Assembly (NCBI GenBank): GCA_037200445.1
Contig: JBBCGH010000001.1
Coordinates: 1 to 64,000, forward strand
Length of the DNA stretch: 64,000 nucleotides
Reading direction: 5' to 3'
Origin: Alphaproteobacteria bacterium
GTDB taxonomy: Bacteria; Pseudomonadota; Alphaproteobacteria; Rhizobiales; Xanthobacteraceae
Every line of letters starts with the position of its first letter. Position 1 is the stretch's first letter. Positions 26,554 through 38,183 of the stretch are shown here, piece by piece. Under the pieces are notes generated by a model. That model saw nothing but the letters and a program-made list of their open reading frames with translations. It searched no databases and was not told where the DNA came from. Made by a program: the position numbers and the translations under genes.

Positions 26554-27228
26554 ATGTCGTCACCACGCGAACTCGGCGCCGAGTTCATCGGCACCTTCAC
26601 GCTCGTGACCGCGGTCTGCGGCGCGGCACTGTTCTCCGCACCAACGGCCGGGCTTGTCGCGGTCGCGTTCGCGGTCGGCCTCTCGGTTCTGGCGATGGCC
26701 TACGCGGTCGGCCATATCTCGGGCGGTCACTTCAATCCCGCGGTGACGGTCGGCCTCGTGGTCGGCGGCCGCTTCGAGGCGAGCCGGGCCGTCGCCTACA
26801 TCGTCGCGCAGGTCCTCGGCGGCGCGGCGGCGGCCTGCGTGTTCTATGTGATCCTGAGCGGAGCTGTCGGCGCCAAGTGGAACAGCTTCACGGATATCTC
26901 GAACCTGTATGGCGGCACGCACTCATCGCTTCTCTCCGTCGCCCTGATCGAGATCGTCATCACGGCGCTGTTCCTGATCGTTATCCTCGGCGTGACCCAC
27001 AAGAACTGTCCGGCCGGTTTCGCGCCGATCGCGATCGGGCTTGCGCTGACGCTGTTCCACCTCGTCTCGATCCCGGTGTCGAACGCATCGCTCAATCCGG
27101 CGCGCTCGACCGCAACCGCCCTCTTCGGCGGCGCGGAGGCCTGGGGCTCGCTCTGGCTGTTCTGGGTCGCGCCGATCGTGGGCGGCGCGATCGGCGGCGT
27201 CGTGTCGAAGTGGCTCTACGAGGAGTGA
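26554..27228 (+). CDS. aqpZ: Aquaporin Z
   Basis: A 224-residue water channel of the MIP family. Six hydrophobic segments and the two half-helix NPA motifs are present: GGHFNPAVTVG in the first half and ASLNPARSTA in the second. The conserved pore arginine follows the second NPA, as in water-selective channels. The ATG at 26554 was chosen because a GGGGGA site lies just upstream; 26503 and 26542 are upstream alternatives. Its stop overlaps the remnant of a regulator on the other strand. E. coli AqpZ is 231 residues. Confidence 0.92.
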   Translation: MSSPRELGAEFIGTFTLVTAVCGAALFSAPTAGLVAVAFAVGLSVLAMAYAVGHISGGHFNPAVTVGLVVGGRFEASRAVAYIVAQVLGGAAAACVFYVILSGAVGAKWNSFTDISNLYGGTHSSLLSVALIEIVITALFLIVILGVTHKNCPAGFAPIAIGLALTLFHLVSIPVSNASLNPARSTATALFGGAEAWGSLWLFWVAPIVGGAIGGVVSKWLYEE

Positions 27229-27238
27229 GCGCCATCGC

Positions 27239-27367
27239 GGCTTCGCGTTCAAGCGCGCCGCGGTCTTCCAGGCAGTAATACCCGGCGAGCCGGCTCAGGA
27301 GCTTCTGCCGCATCCAGTCATTGAGGATGCGGCTGACGTTTTCGCGTGCAATCCCGGCCATGGCCGC
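27239..27367 (-). pseudogene. C-terminal remnant of a Crp/Fnr-type regulator
   Basis: On the minus strand the frame encodes AMAGIARENVSRILNDWMRQ and then KLLSRLAGYYCLEDRGALER. This matches the recognition helix and wing of Crp/Fnr-family DNA-binding domains (the RENVSRILNDW signature). No cyclic-nucleotide-type sensor domain or helix-turn-helix start precedes it: the match stops upstream at about 27367, and the next residues (GIGKAAIPAS) do not fit. It lies in the gap between aqpZ and the solute-binding protein and is best read as a decayed regulator fragment. Confidence 0.6.
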
Positions 27368-27455
27368 TGACGCGGGTATCGCTGCCTTTCCAATTCCCCT
27401 AGCATCGGAGAATTCAGGCCTTCTTCGACCACAAGAATCCATTCGGGAGGACATC

Positions 27456-28757
27456 ATGCGGCGCATCGACCGCCGGAGGTTTCTGCAATCGGGTGCCGGA
27501 GGACTTGCCGGCATTCTGGCGAGCGGACGCGCACCGGCGTTCGCGCAAGGCACGACGGTGCATTGGCTGCGGCTGGGCGACTTCGTTCCCGCCTCGGATA
27601 TACTGCTGCGCCGCGAGCTGTTGCCCGAAGCCGAAAAAGCGCTCGGCATCAAGATCACGCTCGAGACCATCAACGGCAACGAGCTGCAGGCGCGCATCGC
27701 CTCGTCGATCCAGTCGGGCAGCGGCGCGGACCTGATCCACGCGATGCATAACTGGCCGCAGCTCTATGCCGAGAGCGTGGTGGACGTGAGCGATGTCGCC
27801 GAGGAGATCGCCAGGGAGCAGGGCGGCTACTACGACATCTTCGCGTCGGTCGCGAAAAGTCCAAGAGGCTGGCTGGCGGCGCCTTGGGCCGCGCTCGGCA
27901 TCCTGCTCTGCTATCGCAAATCCTGGTTCGACGAGATCGGCTTCACCAAATTCCCCGACACGTGGGAGTCCTACCGGGCCGCCGGCAAGCTGCTCAAGGC
28001 GAAGGGCCGCCCGATCGGCCAGACGCTCGGCCACGCCTACAACGACGCGCCGGCTTTCACCTACCCGTACCTCTGGTCGTTCGGCGGCAAGGAGATCGAA
28101 GCGGACGGCAAGACCGTGGCGATCAACAGCAAGGAGACGCTCGAGTCGGTCAAGTTCATCTCGGGCTTCTGGAAGGATGCCCACGACGAGGGCGGGCTCG
28201 CCTGGGACGACAGCAACAACAACCGCGCGTTCCTCGGCGGTACGATTTCATCGACCAGCAACGCGGCTTCGATCTACATCGAAGCGCTGCGCAAGCCCGA
28301 GCAGTATCTCACCGAGAAGGGCACGCCCCTGAAGGACGATATCCTGCACGCGCCCTATCCCAAGGGCAGCGCCGGCGCTGCCGCCCTGCATCCTCCGCAA
28401 ACCCATATGCTGATGGGTTACTCGAAAAATCAGAAGGCCGCGAAGGACCTGCTGCGCTGGGCGAGCTCGCGCAAGAACTTCGAGCGATGGTTCGTGTCGC
28501 AAAAGGGCTTCTCGATTCCGGCGACACAGGAATGGTCGAAGCATCCGGTGTGGAACGAGGACCCGGTGATGGCGCCGTTCCGCGATGTGATCCACGCCTC
28601 GCGCGCGCCCGGCTGGCCCGGAACATCGGACCGCAGGGCGGCCGAGGTCGTGTCGAAGTACATCGTCACCGACATGTACGCCAAAGCCGTGCAGGGCATG
28701 GCGCCCGCGGACGCGGTGAAATGGGCGGAGAGCGAATTGAAGAAGGTCTACGGGTGA
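27456..28757 (+). CDS. Tat-exported extracellular solute-binding protein (ABC sugar type)
   Basis: A 433-residue periplasmic binding protein of the family-1 extracellular solute-binding type that feeds sugar ABC transporters. The N-terminus has a twin-arginine motif (DRRRFLQSGAGG) and a cleavage region near APAFAQG, so export is probably via Tat. Recognisable parts are the LPEAEKALGIKITLE segment, the APWAALGILLCYRKSWFDE hinge region and the late GMAPADAVKWAESELKKVYG. A strong gggagg site precedes the ATG at 27456. No permease or ATPase genes are adjacent, so it is an orphan component and the ligand is unknown. Confidence 0.85.
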   Translation: MRRIDRRRFLQSGAGGLAGILASGRAPAFAQGTTVHWLRLGDFVPASDILLRRELLPEAEKALGIKITLETINGNELQARIASSIQSGSGADLIHAMHNWPQLYAESVVDVSDVAEEIAREQGGYYDIFASVAKSPRGWLAAPWAALGILLCYRKSWFDEIGFTKFPDTWESYRAAGKLLKAKGRPIGQTLGHAYNDAPAFTYPYLWSFGGKEIEADGKTVAINSKETLESVKFISGFWKDAHDEGGLAWDDSNNNRAFLGGTISSTSNAASIYIEALRKPEQYLTEKGTPLKDDILHAPYPKGSAGAAALHPPQTHMLMGYSKNQKAAKDLLRWASSRKNFERWFVSQKGFSIPATQEWSKHPVWNEDPVMAPFRDVIHASRAPGWPGTSDRRAAEVVSKYIVTDMYAKAVQGMAPADAVKWAESELKKVYG

Positions 28758-28776
28758 CGTCCCGTGGCCGATAGAA

Positions 28777-28804
28777 AAAAGGGCGGCCACGAGGCCGCCC
28801 TTTT
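28777..28804. terminator. Bidirectional intrinsic terminator
   Basis: A perfect 12-base stem, aaaagggcggcc and ggccgccctttt, around the loop acga. It has A- and T-runs on either side, so it works in both directions. It sits between the convergent solute-binding protein gene (stop 28757) and pnp (stop 28826). Confidence 0.92.
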
Positions 28805-28825
28805 GCATTTCTGATGTGACGCGGA

Positions 28826-30997
<2,172 letters not shown>

Positions 30998-31214
30998 TTC
31001 GGTTTTCTCTCATCGGTTATCCGGAAGAGGGAAAGCCATGAGCAAGACGGCGAGACGCTGCCGCGCGAAATCCTCGCGCGCACCCAGCCAGCGTCCGGCG
31101 ATCCTGCCATGGCTTTGCGGTCTTCCTTCTCGGTTAGCGCGGGCGGACCTTTCCATCCCGGCTTTACTCGGCAGCTCTTGAGAGCTGGCCAGACAACGGC
31201 GGATTTTTCGTTGA

Positions 31215-31259
31215 GCATGATCTTTTCCGAAAACCGGTTCCCACTTTTCGGGATCATGC
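31215..31259. repeat. gcatgatc...gatcatgc dispersed repeat, copy 2
   Basis: Starts gcatgatcttttccgaaaac, continues cggttcccacttttcgg and ends gatcatgc. It is the reverse complement of the copy at 22709..22753 apart from a single-base indel or substitution in the arms. It is 60 bases from copy 3. Confidence 0.85.
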
Positions 31260-31318
31260 TCACGCCCGCCTTCAGCGCGCGCGGAAACTCAATGCCGCGC
31301 GCGAAGACTCTTAGTTTC

Positions 31319-31363
31319 GCATGATCTTGTCCGAAAACCGGTTCCCACTTTTCGGGATCATGC
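31319..31363. repeat. gcatgatc...gatcatgc dispersed repeat, copy 3
   Basis: Starts gcatgatcttgtccgaaaac and ends gatcatgc. It has the same orientation as copy 2, differing by one base in the first arm. It ends two bases before the rpsO stop codon (31365..31367), so it forms the immediate 3' flank of that gene. Confidence 0.85.
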
Positions 31364-31364
31364 G

Positions 31365-31634
31365 CTAGCGGCGAATGCCAAGCTTATCGATCAGCGTCTT
31401 GTAACGCCCCTCGTTGGTGCGCTTGAGATAATCGAGCAGCTGGCGGCGCTGCGAGACCATCTTGAGAAGGCCGCGCCGCGAATGGTTGTCTTTCACATGG
31501 GTCTTGAAGTGGTCGGTGAGAGTGTTGATCCGCTCAGAGAGGATCGCGACCTGCACCTCGGGCGACCCGGTGTCGCCCTTCGTGGTTGCATACGACTTGA
31601 TGATTTCGGCCTTGCGGCCGGCTTCCAGCGACAT
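31365..31634 (-). CDS. rpsO: 30S ribosomal protein S15
   Basis: S15 is an 89-residue primary 16S rRNA-binding protein. The product has the standard motifs [35 protein letters not shown] and the end LIDKLGIRR. The ATG at 31634 gives exactly 89 residues; the TTG at 31640 is an unneeded extension. An aaggt site precedes it. truB ends two bases upstream, so truB and rpsO are probably one transcript. pnp follows. Confidence 0.97.
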   Translation of the reverse strand: MSLEAGRKAEIIKSYATTKGDTGSPEVQVAILSERINTLTDHFKTHVKDNHSRRGLLKMVSQRRQLLDYLKRTNEGRYKTLIDKLGIRR

Positions 31635-31636
31635 CG

Positions 31637-32653
31637 TCAATGACCTTGTCGTTTGCCGGCACTGCCCTTCAGGCCGGCGAGGTTGAACACGCGCTTGGGG
31701 ATGATTTCGCCGCGGTCTACTTCGGACAGAGCGATGAGCTCGCCCGAAGTCGTCACATAAACTAACCCACGGAAAATGGGGGCATCCCGTCCGCGCAACA
31801 AAACGGCCTGGCCCCGCTGGAGCCTTGCCGCATCTGCACTGCTGACGGCCAGCGCCGGGATGTCGTCCAGCGCGGTCTCAACGGGCAGTAGCGCGTCGGC
31901 GAGGCTTCCCTCGCCGGCGGCGGCTTTCTGGCACAAACCTTCCAGTTCCGCCAGAGAAATCATGTCGTTTTCGTCGAATGGGCCGACCTGGGTGCGGCGG
32001 AGCGCGCTCACGTGCCCGAGGCAGCCCAGAACGCGGCCGATATCGCGCGCGAGCGCCCTTACGTAAGTTCCCTTGCCGCATTCGGCCTCAAAAACGGCCG
32101 TGTCGGCGTCGGGTATCTCGATCAGCGCGAAATCGTGGATGTCGACCGGCCGGGCGTCGAGCACGACCTCCTGGCCGTCGCGCGCAAGGTCGTAGGCCCG
32201 CTCGCCGTCGACCTTGATGGCGGAGAATTTCGGCGGCACCTGCGCGATGGTGCCGGTAAAGGCCGGGAGAGCGCCGCGGATCGCCTCGGCGGTCGGGCGC
32301 GCGTCGGAAGTGGCCACCACACGGCCTTCGGCATCGTCGGTATCGCGCTCCTCGCCCCAGCGCACCGTGAAGCGATAGCGCTTGCGGCCATCCATCACGA
32401 ACGGAACGGTTTTGGTCGCCTCGCCGAGCGCAAGCGGCAGGATGCCCGATGCGAGCGGATCGAGCGTGCCGGCGTGTCCGGCGCGTTTGGCGGTGAACAG
32501 GCGCTTGACGACGGAAACCGCGTGGGTCGACGTCATGCCGACCGGCTTGTCGAGTACGATCCAGCCGTGCACGTCGCGCTTCTCGCGGCGGCGCTGACCG
32601 CCCTCACGCGCTGCCTGCAGCGCCGGATTGGGAAACGGATTCGGCGCGCTCAT
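31637..32653 (-). CDS. truB: tRNA pseudouridine(55) synthase TruB
   Basis: TruB converts U55 to pseudouridine in the T-loop of tRNAs. The 338-residue product has the conserved [13 protein letters not shown], the catalytic aspartate loop [14 protein letters not shown], and the [17 protein letters not shown] and [12 protein letters not shown] segments. A PUA-like C-terminal part follows. The ATG at 32653 overlaps the rbfA stop by four bases (ATGA), a sign of translational coupling. The N-terminal 30 residues are basic and variable. Confidence 0.96.
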   Translation of the reverse strand: MSAPNPFPNPALQAAREGGQRRREKRDVHGWIVLDKPVGMTSTHAVSVVKRLFTAKRAGHAGTLDPLASGILPLALGEATKTVPFVMDGRKRYRFTVRWGEERDTDDAEGRVVATSDARPTAEAIRGALPAFTGTIAQVPPKFSAIKVDGERAYDLARDGQEVVLDARPVDIHDFALIEIPDADTAVFEAECGKGTYVRALARDIGRVLGCLGHVSALRRTQVGPFDENDMISLAELEGLCQKAAAGEGSLADALLPVETALDDIPALAVSSADAARLQRGQAVLLRGRDAPIFRGLVYVTTSGELIALSEVDRGEIIPKRVFNLAGLKGSAGKRQGH

Positions 32654-33072
32654 GATTCGTCGTCGTCCGGCTTTGATTCGAGATCGCGCCGGACCTCGGG
32701 TGTTCGCAAAATCTTCTCGATGCGTTCTGCTTCGTCGAATCGTTCGTCGACGCGAAACCGGATCTCAGGTGCAAATTTCAGGTTAACGCGATGCGCGATC
32801 TCGCCGCGCAGGAATTTCTTGTTGCGCTCGAGCGCCGCGATAACGTCCTGCGCATCCTTGCCGCCGAGCGGCATCACGTAGATCGTCGCGAGCCGCAGGT
32901 CCGCGGTCATCGCAACTTCCGGCACCGTGATCATGTGGCCTTCGATGACGGGATCGTGGATGTCGCCGCGCGAGAGCATCTCGGCCATCGCATGGCGAAC
33001 GAGTTCGCCGACCCGCAACTGCCGCTGCGAGGAGCCTGCGGAGGGACGATCGCGATGATGGTGTCGAGGCAT
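32650..33072 (-). CDS. rbfA: 30S ribosome-binding factor RbfA
   Basis: RbfA helps 16S rRNA 5'-end maturation and cold adaptation. The 140-residue product has the KH-like core: [35 protein letters not shown] and [20 protein letters not shown]. The ATG at 33072 was preferred to a GTG at 33084 because [11 protein letters not shown] resembles other Rhizobiales N-termini. A repeat-bearing 168-base gap separates it from infB, whereas truB overlaps its stop by four bases. Confidence 0.94.
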   Translation of the reverse strand: MPRHHHRDRPSAGSSQRQLRVGELVRHAMAEMLSRGDIHDPVIEGHMITVPEVAMTADLRLATIYVMPLGGKDAQDVIAALERNKKFLRGEIAHRVNLKFAPEIRFRVDERFDEAERIEKILRTPEVRRDLESKPDDDES

Positions 33073-33088
33073 TAGCAATCTCACTCAA

Positions 33089-33210
33089 CGTCATCACCCG
33101 CGAAAGCGGGTGATCCAGTAAACATCCAATCTCGCGGTCTGCGATTACTGGTGCCCGACGGAGCCTGTCATCGGGCCGGCCTTTGGCCGGACCCGTTGGC
33201 GGGCATGACA
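33089..33210. repeat. Palindromic repeat inside the infB-rbfA gap
   Basis: The element starts cgtcatcacccgcgaaagcg and ends cgggcatgac. Internal stems are tcacccgc/gcgggtga with a gaaa loop at 33094..33113, ccagtaa../..ttactgg, and gggccggcc/ggccggaccc. Sequences of the form tcacccgcgaaagcgggtga recur in Bradyrhizobium-like genomes (general knowledge). In the transcript it would fold between infB and rbfA. Confidence 0.7.
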
Positions 33211-33240
33211 AATTGGTGCGGGTCGGCCTGAGACTTGGAC

Positions 33241-35853
33241 TCAGAGCGACCGCTGCACCGTCTCCACGCGATAGCACTCGATCACGTCGCCCGCCCGCAT
33301 GTCCTGGTAGCCCTCGAAGGCCATGCCGCATTCCTGGCCCGCCAGCACCTCGCGCGCATCGTCCTTGAAGCGCTTGAGCTGGGAGAGCTTGCCCTCGTGG
33401 ATCACGACGTTGTCGCGGATCAGGCGCACATTCGCGCCGCGCTCCACGCGCCCGTCGGTGACGCGGCAGCCGGCGATCTTGCCGACTTTGGAGACGACGA
33501 AGATTTCCAGGATCTGCGCATTGCCGAGCATGGTTTCGCGCAGCTCCGGCGTGAGCAGGCCGGACATCGCCTTCTTCACGTCATCCACGAGATTGTAGAT
33601 GATGTTGTAGTAGCGGATTTCCGTGCCGGTGCGCTCGGCTGCTTCGCGCGCTTCCTTGTGGGCGCGCACGTTGAAGCCGATGATCGCAGCACCGGAAGAC
33701 TCCGCGAGCGTGACGTCGGACTCGGTGACGCCACCGACGCCCGAATGGATGATGCGCGCCGCAACTTCGTCGTTGCCGGCTTTCTCGAGCGCGCCGGCGA
33801 TCGCCTCGACCGAGCCCTGCACATCGCCCTTGATGATGAGCGGAAATTCCTTGCGGCCCGCGGTCTTCACCTGCGCCATCATCTGCTCGAGCGAACCGCG
33901 CATGCCGGTCTGGCGGGCGGCGGACAATTCGCGCTTCTGACGCGCGCGATAGTCCGTCACTTCGCGGGCGCGAGCCTCGCTCTCGACCACCGCAAGCCGA
34001 TCGCCCGCATCGGGCGTGCCGTTGAAGCCGAGCACCTCGACTGGTGTCGAGGGACCGGCTTCGGTCACAGCCGCTCCCGTGTCGGAGAGAAGCGCGCGCA
34101 CGCGCCCCCACTCGGCGCCGGCCACGACGATATCGCCGCCGTGCAGCGTGCCGCGCTGCACCAGCACGGTGGCGACAGGCCCACGGCCACGGTCGAGCTT
34201 TGCCTCGATCACAGTGCCTTCGGCGGCGCGGTCCGGATTAGCCTTGAGGTCGAGGATTTCGGCTTGCAGCCCGATGGTCTCGAGCAGCTTGTCGAGATTC
34301 GTCTTCTTGGTCGCCGACACCTCGACGTCAAGCACCTCGCCACCGAGTGCCTCGACCTGCACCTCGTACTGCAACAGTTCGGTGCGCACGCGCTCCGGCT
34401 TTGCGTCCGCCTTGTCGATCTTGTTGATCGCCACGATCATCGGCACCTTGGCGGCCTTCGCGTGATTGATCGCCTCGACGGTCTGCGGCATTACGCCGTC
34501 GTCGGCCGCGACCACCAGGATCACCAGATCGGTGACCTTCGCGCCGCGCGCACGCATCGCCGTGAAGGCGGCGTGGCCGGGCGTGTCGATGAAGGTGATC
34601 TTGCCGCCCTTCGGCGAGGTCACCTGATAGGCGCCGATGTGCTGCGTGATGCCGCCCGCTTCGCCGCTCACCACGTTGGTTTCGCGGATGGCGTCGAGCA
34701 GCGAGGTCTTGCCGTGGTCGACGTGGCCCATGATGGTCACGACCGGTGGACGCGGCTGCAGGGTCGCGGCATCGTCGGCCGCATCGAACAGGCCTTCCTC
34801 CACGTCCGATTCGGCGACACGGCGCACCGTGTGGCCCAGCTCTTCGGCGATGAGCTGGGCGGTGTCGGCGTCGATCGTGTCGGTGATCTTCGCCATGTGA
34901 CCCTGCTTCATCAGGATCTTGATGACGTCGACACCGCGCTCCGACATGCGGTTCGCGAGTTCCTGGATCGTGATCGTTTCCGGGATCGTGACCTCGCGCT
35001 GCAGCTTTTCCTTGTTCTCGCTGTCGCGATGGCCGGTCATGCGCTGGGTGCGGCGGCGGAACGATGCGACCGAACGCTCGCGCACCTCGTCGGCGGACAG
35101 CGCGGTGACAAGCGTCAGGCGGCCACGCTGCTTCGGCGCGCCAGCGCGCGGCGCCTTGGGCGCCGCAGCCGGACGGGCCGCGGGGGCGCCGGCTCCGCGG
35201 CGGGCGGGGCGGCGATCCTCGTCCTCGGCTTCGGGTGTCAGCTTGCGGGCGCCCGCCGTACCGGCGGATTTCAACCGCGCTTCTTCCTCGCCGCCGAAGC
35301 GCTTCTTCGCGACCTCGTCGGCCTTGCGCTTGGTCTCCTCGTCGTGGCGGCGGCGTTCATCCTCGGTGCGCTTGCGCGCCTCGGCCGCCTCGCGCTCGGT
35401 GCGCTCGATCGCCTCGCGCTGCGTGCGGATCTTCGCCTCTTCCTCGGCGATCTTGCGCTCTTCGGCCTCGCGTACCTTCGCATCACCAAGCGCATGGGCG
35501 CGGCGGCTTTGCTCCTCCTCGGTCAGCGTGCGCAACACGACACCGGACGCCTTGGGCACCGGTGCGGGCGGTGCGGCGGGCGTAGCCGGAGCCTGAGCCG
35601 GCGCGGGGACGCCGCGCGCGACCACGCCGACGCGGCGCGGCGTGCTGACGGGAGGCGCAGGCGCCGCCTCGGCCGGCTTTGCTTCGCCCGGCCCGAGCGT
35701 GCGCTTGCGCACCTTCTCGACCACCACCGCCTTCGAGCGGCCATGGCTGAAGCTTTGACGCACAACGCCGGTCTCGGCGCGCGGCTTGAGCGTCAGCGTC
35801 GTCTTCGATGTGACGCTCAGCTTCTCGCCGGGACTTTTCGTATCAGTTGACAT
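33241..35853 (-). CDS. infB: Translation initiation factor IF-2
   Basis: IF-2 is the GTPase that brings initiator tRNA to the 30S subunit. The 870-residue product has a long low-complexity N-terminal region rich in Ala, Pro, Arg and Glu, with a charged coiled-coil part ([17 protein letters not shown]). An IF2_N domain follows ([20 protein letters not shown]). The GTP-binding domain has G1 [11 protein letters not shown]3 DTPGHAAF and G4 NKID, with later beta-barrel domains containing [20 protein letters not shown]. The ATG at 35853 begins [14 protein letters not shown]. It lies in the nusA-ylxR-infB-rbfA order. Confidence 0.97.
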   Translation of the reverse strand: MSTDTKSPGEKLSVTSKTTLTLKPRAETGVVRQSFSHGRSKAVVVEKVRKRTLGPGEAKPAEAAPAPPVSTPRRVGVVARGVPAPAQAPATPAAPPAPVPKASGVVLRTLTEEEQSRRAHALGDAKVREAEERKIAEEEAKIRTQREAIERTEREAAEARKRTEDERRRHDEETKRKADEVAKKRFGGEEEARLKSAGTAGARKLTPEAEDEDRRPARRGAGAPAARPAAAPKAPRAGAPKQRGRLTLVTALSADEVRERSVASFRRRTQRMTGHRDSENKEKLQREVTIPETITIQELANRMSERGVDVIKILMKQGHMAKITDTIDADTAQLIAEELGHTVRRVAESDVEEGLFDAADDAATLQPRPPVVTIMGHVDHGKTSLLDAIRETNVVSGEAGGITQHIGAYQVTSPKGGKITFIDTPGHAAFTAMRARGAKVTDLVILVVAADDGVMPQTVEAINHAKAAKVPMIVAINKIDKADAKPERVRTELLQYEVQVEALGGEVLDVEVSATKKTNLDKLLETIGLQAEILDLKANPDRAAEGTVIEAKLDRGRGPVATVLVQRGTLHGGDIVVAGAEWGRVRALLSDTGAAVTEAGPSTPVEVLGFNGTPDAGDRLAVVESEARAREVTDYRARQKRELSAARQTGMRGSLEQMMAQVKTAGRKEFPLIIKGDVQGSVEAIAGALEKAGNDEVAARIIHSGVGGVTESDVTLAESSGAAIIGFNVRAHKEAREAAERTGTEIRYYNIIYNLVDDVKKAMSGLLTPELRETMLGNAQILEIFVVSKVGKIAGCRVTDGRVERGANVRLIRDNVVIHEGKLSQLKRFKDDAREVLAGQECGMAFEGYQDMRAGDVIECYRVETVQRSL

Positions 35854-35890
35854 TCACCAATCCTGAACCTGCGAACACAAAACCGACGCG

Positions 35891-36556
35891 CTATCCCGTG
35901 CCCCGTCCGCCCGGATCGATCCGGAAGCGTTCGAGGCTGCGGTAGCGCTCAAGGAACCCGTTGCTCGCTGGGCCGGCGAGCAGCGCAGCATGTACCACAT
36001 TTGGGCGCCCCAATGCCAAATCCAATTGCGCCGACGTGAACGCCCCCACGACCGGCATTTCGCCAGTGTTTTCGTTGGTTTGCCGCCGGGCGAGGGCGGC
36101 CGCGATCTTGCGTGTCCCGTCGGCCGCCCCATCCGCCGCATTCAGGACGGCCACGACCGGTCCATCCGCGAGCGCGGCTTCGGTCCGGGTAAAGCCGATC
36201 GCGACACGTCCGGCCTTGTGGGCCATGGCGAGCGCGGCGAGCGCGGCCGCCTCGAGCTGGCGCTCGACCGTGGCGCCAAGGTCTGCTGCCGCACGCACCT
36301 CGCGCTTGAGGCTGCGTGCGAAGACGTTGCGCCTGACCGCTTCATCGACCGCGGCGCGGCGCGCCGACACCCAGACGCCCCGGCCGGGAAGCCGGCGCTT
36401 GGTGTCGGGCACGACCGCACCATCGGGCGCGGCAACAAACCGGATCAGTTCAGCAAGGGGCTTCGTCTCGCGGGTCAGCGCGCACAAACGCTCCACGCCG
36501 CGCCGGCCTTCGGCCGGACCGCGGTCAGTCTCGTGAGTGTCGGCGCGCGCGAGCAA
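35891..36556 (-). CDS. YlxR (DUF448) and L7Ae-like fusion, RNA-binding protein
   Basis: A 221-residue protein. The N-terminal YlxR/DUF448 domain has ERLCALTRETKPLAELIRFV and the signature LPGRGVWVSARRAAVDEAV. It is fused to a C-terminal ribosomal L7Ae/L30e-like half (LAALAMAHKAGRVAIGFTRT and later VPVVGAFTSAQLDLALGRP-like segments). Both parts suggest RNA binding, as expected between nusA and infB. A TTG start at 36556, 20 bases after the nusA stop, with a ggaga site gives MLARADTHETD; an ATG at 36628 overlapping nusA is the alternative. The fused form is common in alphaproteobacteria. Confidence 0.85.
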   Translation of the reverse strand: MLARADTHETDRGPAEGRRGVERLCALTRETKPLAELIRFVAAPDGAVVPDTKRRLPGRGVWVSARRAAVDEAVRRNVFARSLKREVRAAADLGATVERQLEAAALAALAMAHKAGRVAIGFTRTEAALADGPVVAVLNAADGAADGTRKIAAALARRQTNENTGEMPVVGAFTSAQLDLALGRPNVVHAALLAGPASNGFLERYRSLERFRIDPGGRGTG

Positions 36557-36575
36557 CCGTATCGTCTCCGCCTGC

Positions 36576-38180
36576 TCACTGCGCCGGCGCGGCTGTTTCC
36601 GCCGCCGGCTCTTCGGCAGGCGGGGCAAGGTCGGCTTCGGTGACCCAGCCGGCCTTGAGGCGCGCCTGCATGATCATCGCCTCGCACTCCTCGCGCGACA
36701 GCTCGAAGCCGTCGAGGAAGCCCGGCTCGTGCTTGGTCTCGCCATTCTGGCGCTCCGTGTAACCGGCAAGATCGTCGGTCGCACAACCGGCGAGATCCTC
36801 GATCGTCTTCACGCCGTTCTCGCCGAGCTTGACCATGATCGCGGTGGTTACGCCGGGCACCTCGTGCAGCGCGTCATCGACGCCCAGCTCCTTGCGCTTG
36901 TTGTCGAGCTCGGCCTCGATCTGCGCCAGATAGTCCCGGGCGCGCGCCTGCAGCTCGTTCGCCGTATCCTCGTCGAACCCCTCGATGCCGGCGAGTTCCT
37001 TGGGTTCGACGTAGGCAAGCTCCTCCACCGAGGTGAACCCCTCGGAGGCGAGCAGCTGGCCGACGACCTCGTCGACATTGAGCGCATCCATGAACACCTT
37101 GGTACGCTTCTCGAACTCGGCCTGGCGGCGCTCGGACTCTTCCTGCTCGGTGAGGATGTCGATGTCCCAGCCGGTGAGCTGCGAGGCAAGGCGCACGTTC
37201 TGGCCGCGCCGGCCGATGGCGAGCGACAGCTGCTGATCGGGCACCACCACCTCGATGCGTTCGCGGTCCTCGTCGAGCACCACCTTGGCGACTTCGGCGG
37301 GCGCGAGTGCATTCACCACGAAGGTCGCGATATCCTGCGACCACGGAATGATGTCGATCTTCTCGCCCTGCAGTTCGTTTACCACCGCCTGCACGCGCGA
37401 GCCGCGCATGCCGACGCAGGCGCCGACCGGATCGACCGAGGAGTCGCGGGAAATCACCGCGATCTTGGCGCGCGAACCGGGATCGCGCGCCACCGCCTTC
37501 ACCTCGACGATGCCGTCGTAAATCTCCGGAACCTCCTGCGCGAACAGCTTCGCCATGAACTGGGGATGCGTGCGCGAGAGGAAGATCTGCGGCCCGCGCG
37601 CCTCGCGGCGCACGTCGTAGATGAAGGCACGGATGCGGTCGCCGTTGCGCATGGTCTCGCGCGGCAGCATCTCGTCGCGCCGCACGATCGCCTCGCCGCG
37701 GCCGAGATCGACCACCACGTTGCCGTATTCGACGCGCTTGACGATGCCGTTGACGATATCGCTGATCCGATCCTTGTATTCCTCGTACTGGCGGTCGCGC
37801 TCTGCCTCGCGCACCTTCTGCACGATCACCTGCTTGGCCGACTGCGCCGCGATGCGCCCGTATTCGAGCGGCGGCAGCGTGTCCGCGATGGTGTCGCCGA
37901 TCTGCGCGGCCGGATGGCGCTTGCGCGCGTCTTCCAGGCTGATCTGGTTCGACGGGTTTTCCACCGCGTCCACCACCAGCATGTGCCGCGCGAGACGAAG
38001 CTCGCCGGTCTTCGGATCGATCTCGGCGTGAACTTCCGTTTCGCTGCCGTAGCGCGAGCGCGCGGCCTTCGCGATCGCATCCTCCATGGCGGTGATGACG
38101 ATGCGCCGGTCGATCGACTTCTCGCGCGCGACCGCGTCGGCGATCTGCAACAGTTCGAGCCGGTTTGCACTGACGGCCAT
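36576..38180 (-). CDS. nusA: Transcription termination/antitermination factor NusA
   Basis: NusA binds RNA polymerase and controls pausing, termination and antitermination. The 534-residue product starts [20 protein letters not shown] (N-terminal domain). An S1 domain and two KH domains follow ([20 protein letters not shown], quoted in part, and later [19 protein letters not shown]). Two C-terminal helix-hairpin-helix repeats ([11 protein letters not shown] and [14 protein letters not shown]) and an acidic tail complete it. The start is 3 bases after the rimP stop. The operon leader contains a terminator-like hairpin through which NusA could control its own operon. Confidence 0.97.
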   Translation of the reverse strand: MAVSANRLELLQIADAVAREKSIDRRIVITAMEDAIAKAARSRYGSETEVHAEIDPKTGELRLARHMLVVDAVENPSNQISLEDARKRHPAAQIGDTIADTLPPLEYGRIAAQSAKQVIVQKVREAERDRQYEEYKDRISDIVNGIVKRVEYGNVVVDLGRGEAIVRRDEMLPRETMRNGDRIRAFIYDVRREARGPQIFLSRTHPQFMAKLFAQEVPEIYDGIVEVKAVARDPGSRAKIAVISRDSSVDPVGACVGMRGSRVQAVVNELQGEKIDIIPWSQDIATFVVNALAPAEVAKVVLDEDRERIEVVVPDQQLSLAIGRRGQNVRLASQLTGWDIDILTEQEESERRQAEFEKRTKVFMDALNVDEVVGQLLASEGFTSVEELAYVEPKELAGIEGFDEDTANELQARARDYLAQIEAELDNKRKELGVDDALHEVPGVTTAIMVKLGENGVKTIEDLAGCATDDLAGYTERQNGETKHEPGFLDGFELSREECEAMIMQARLKAGWVTEADLAPPAEEPAAETAAPAQ

Positions 38181-38183
38181 CGT

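Larger units (their letters stand above)
30998..31364. other. rpsO-pnp intergenic region
   Basis: This 367-base gap is long for an rpsO-pnp pair. It contains two copies of the gcatgatc repeat on the rpsO side. Near pnp I see no gene; mRNA processing hairpins and a pnp promoter would be expected here but were not identified with confidence. Confidence 0.5.

Noticed and set aside
33235-35850. An 871-codon open frame on the plus strand fully opposite infB
   Set aside because: infB on the minus strand has all IF-2 motifs. The antisense frame has histidine- and arginine-rich composition with no domain, a product of high-GC codon bias.
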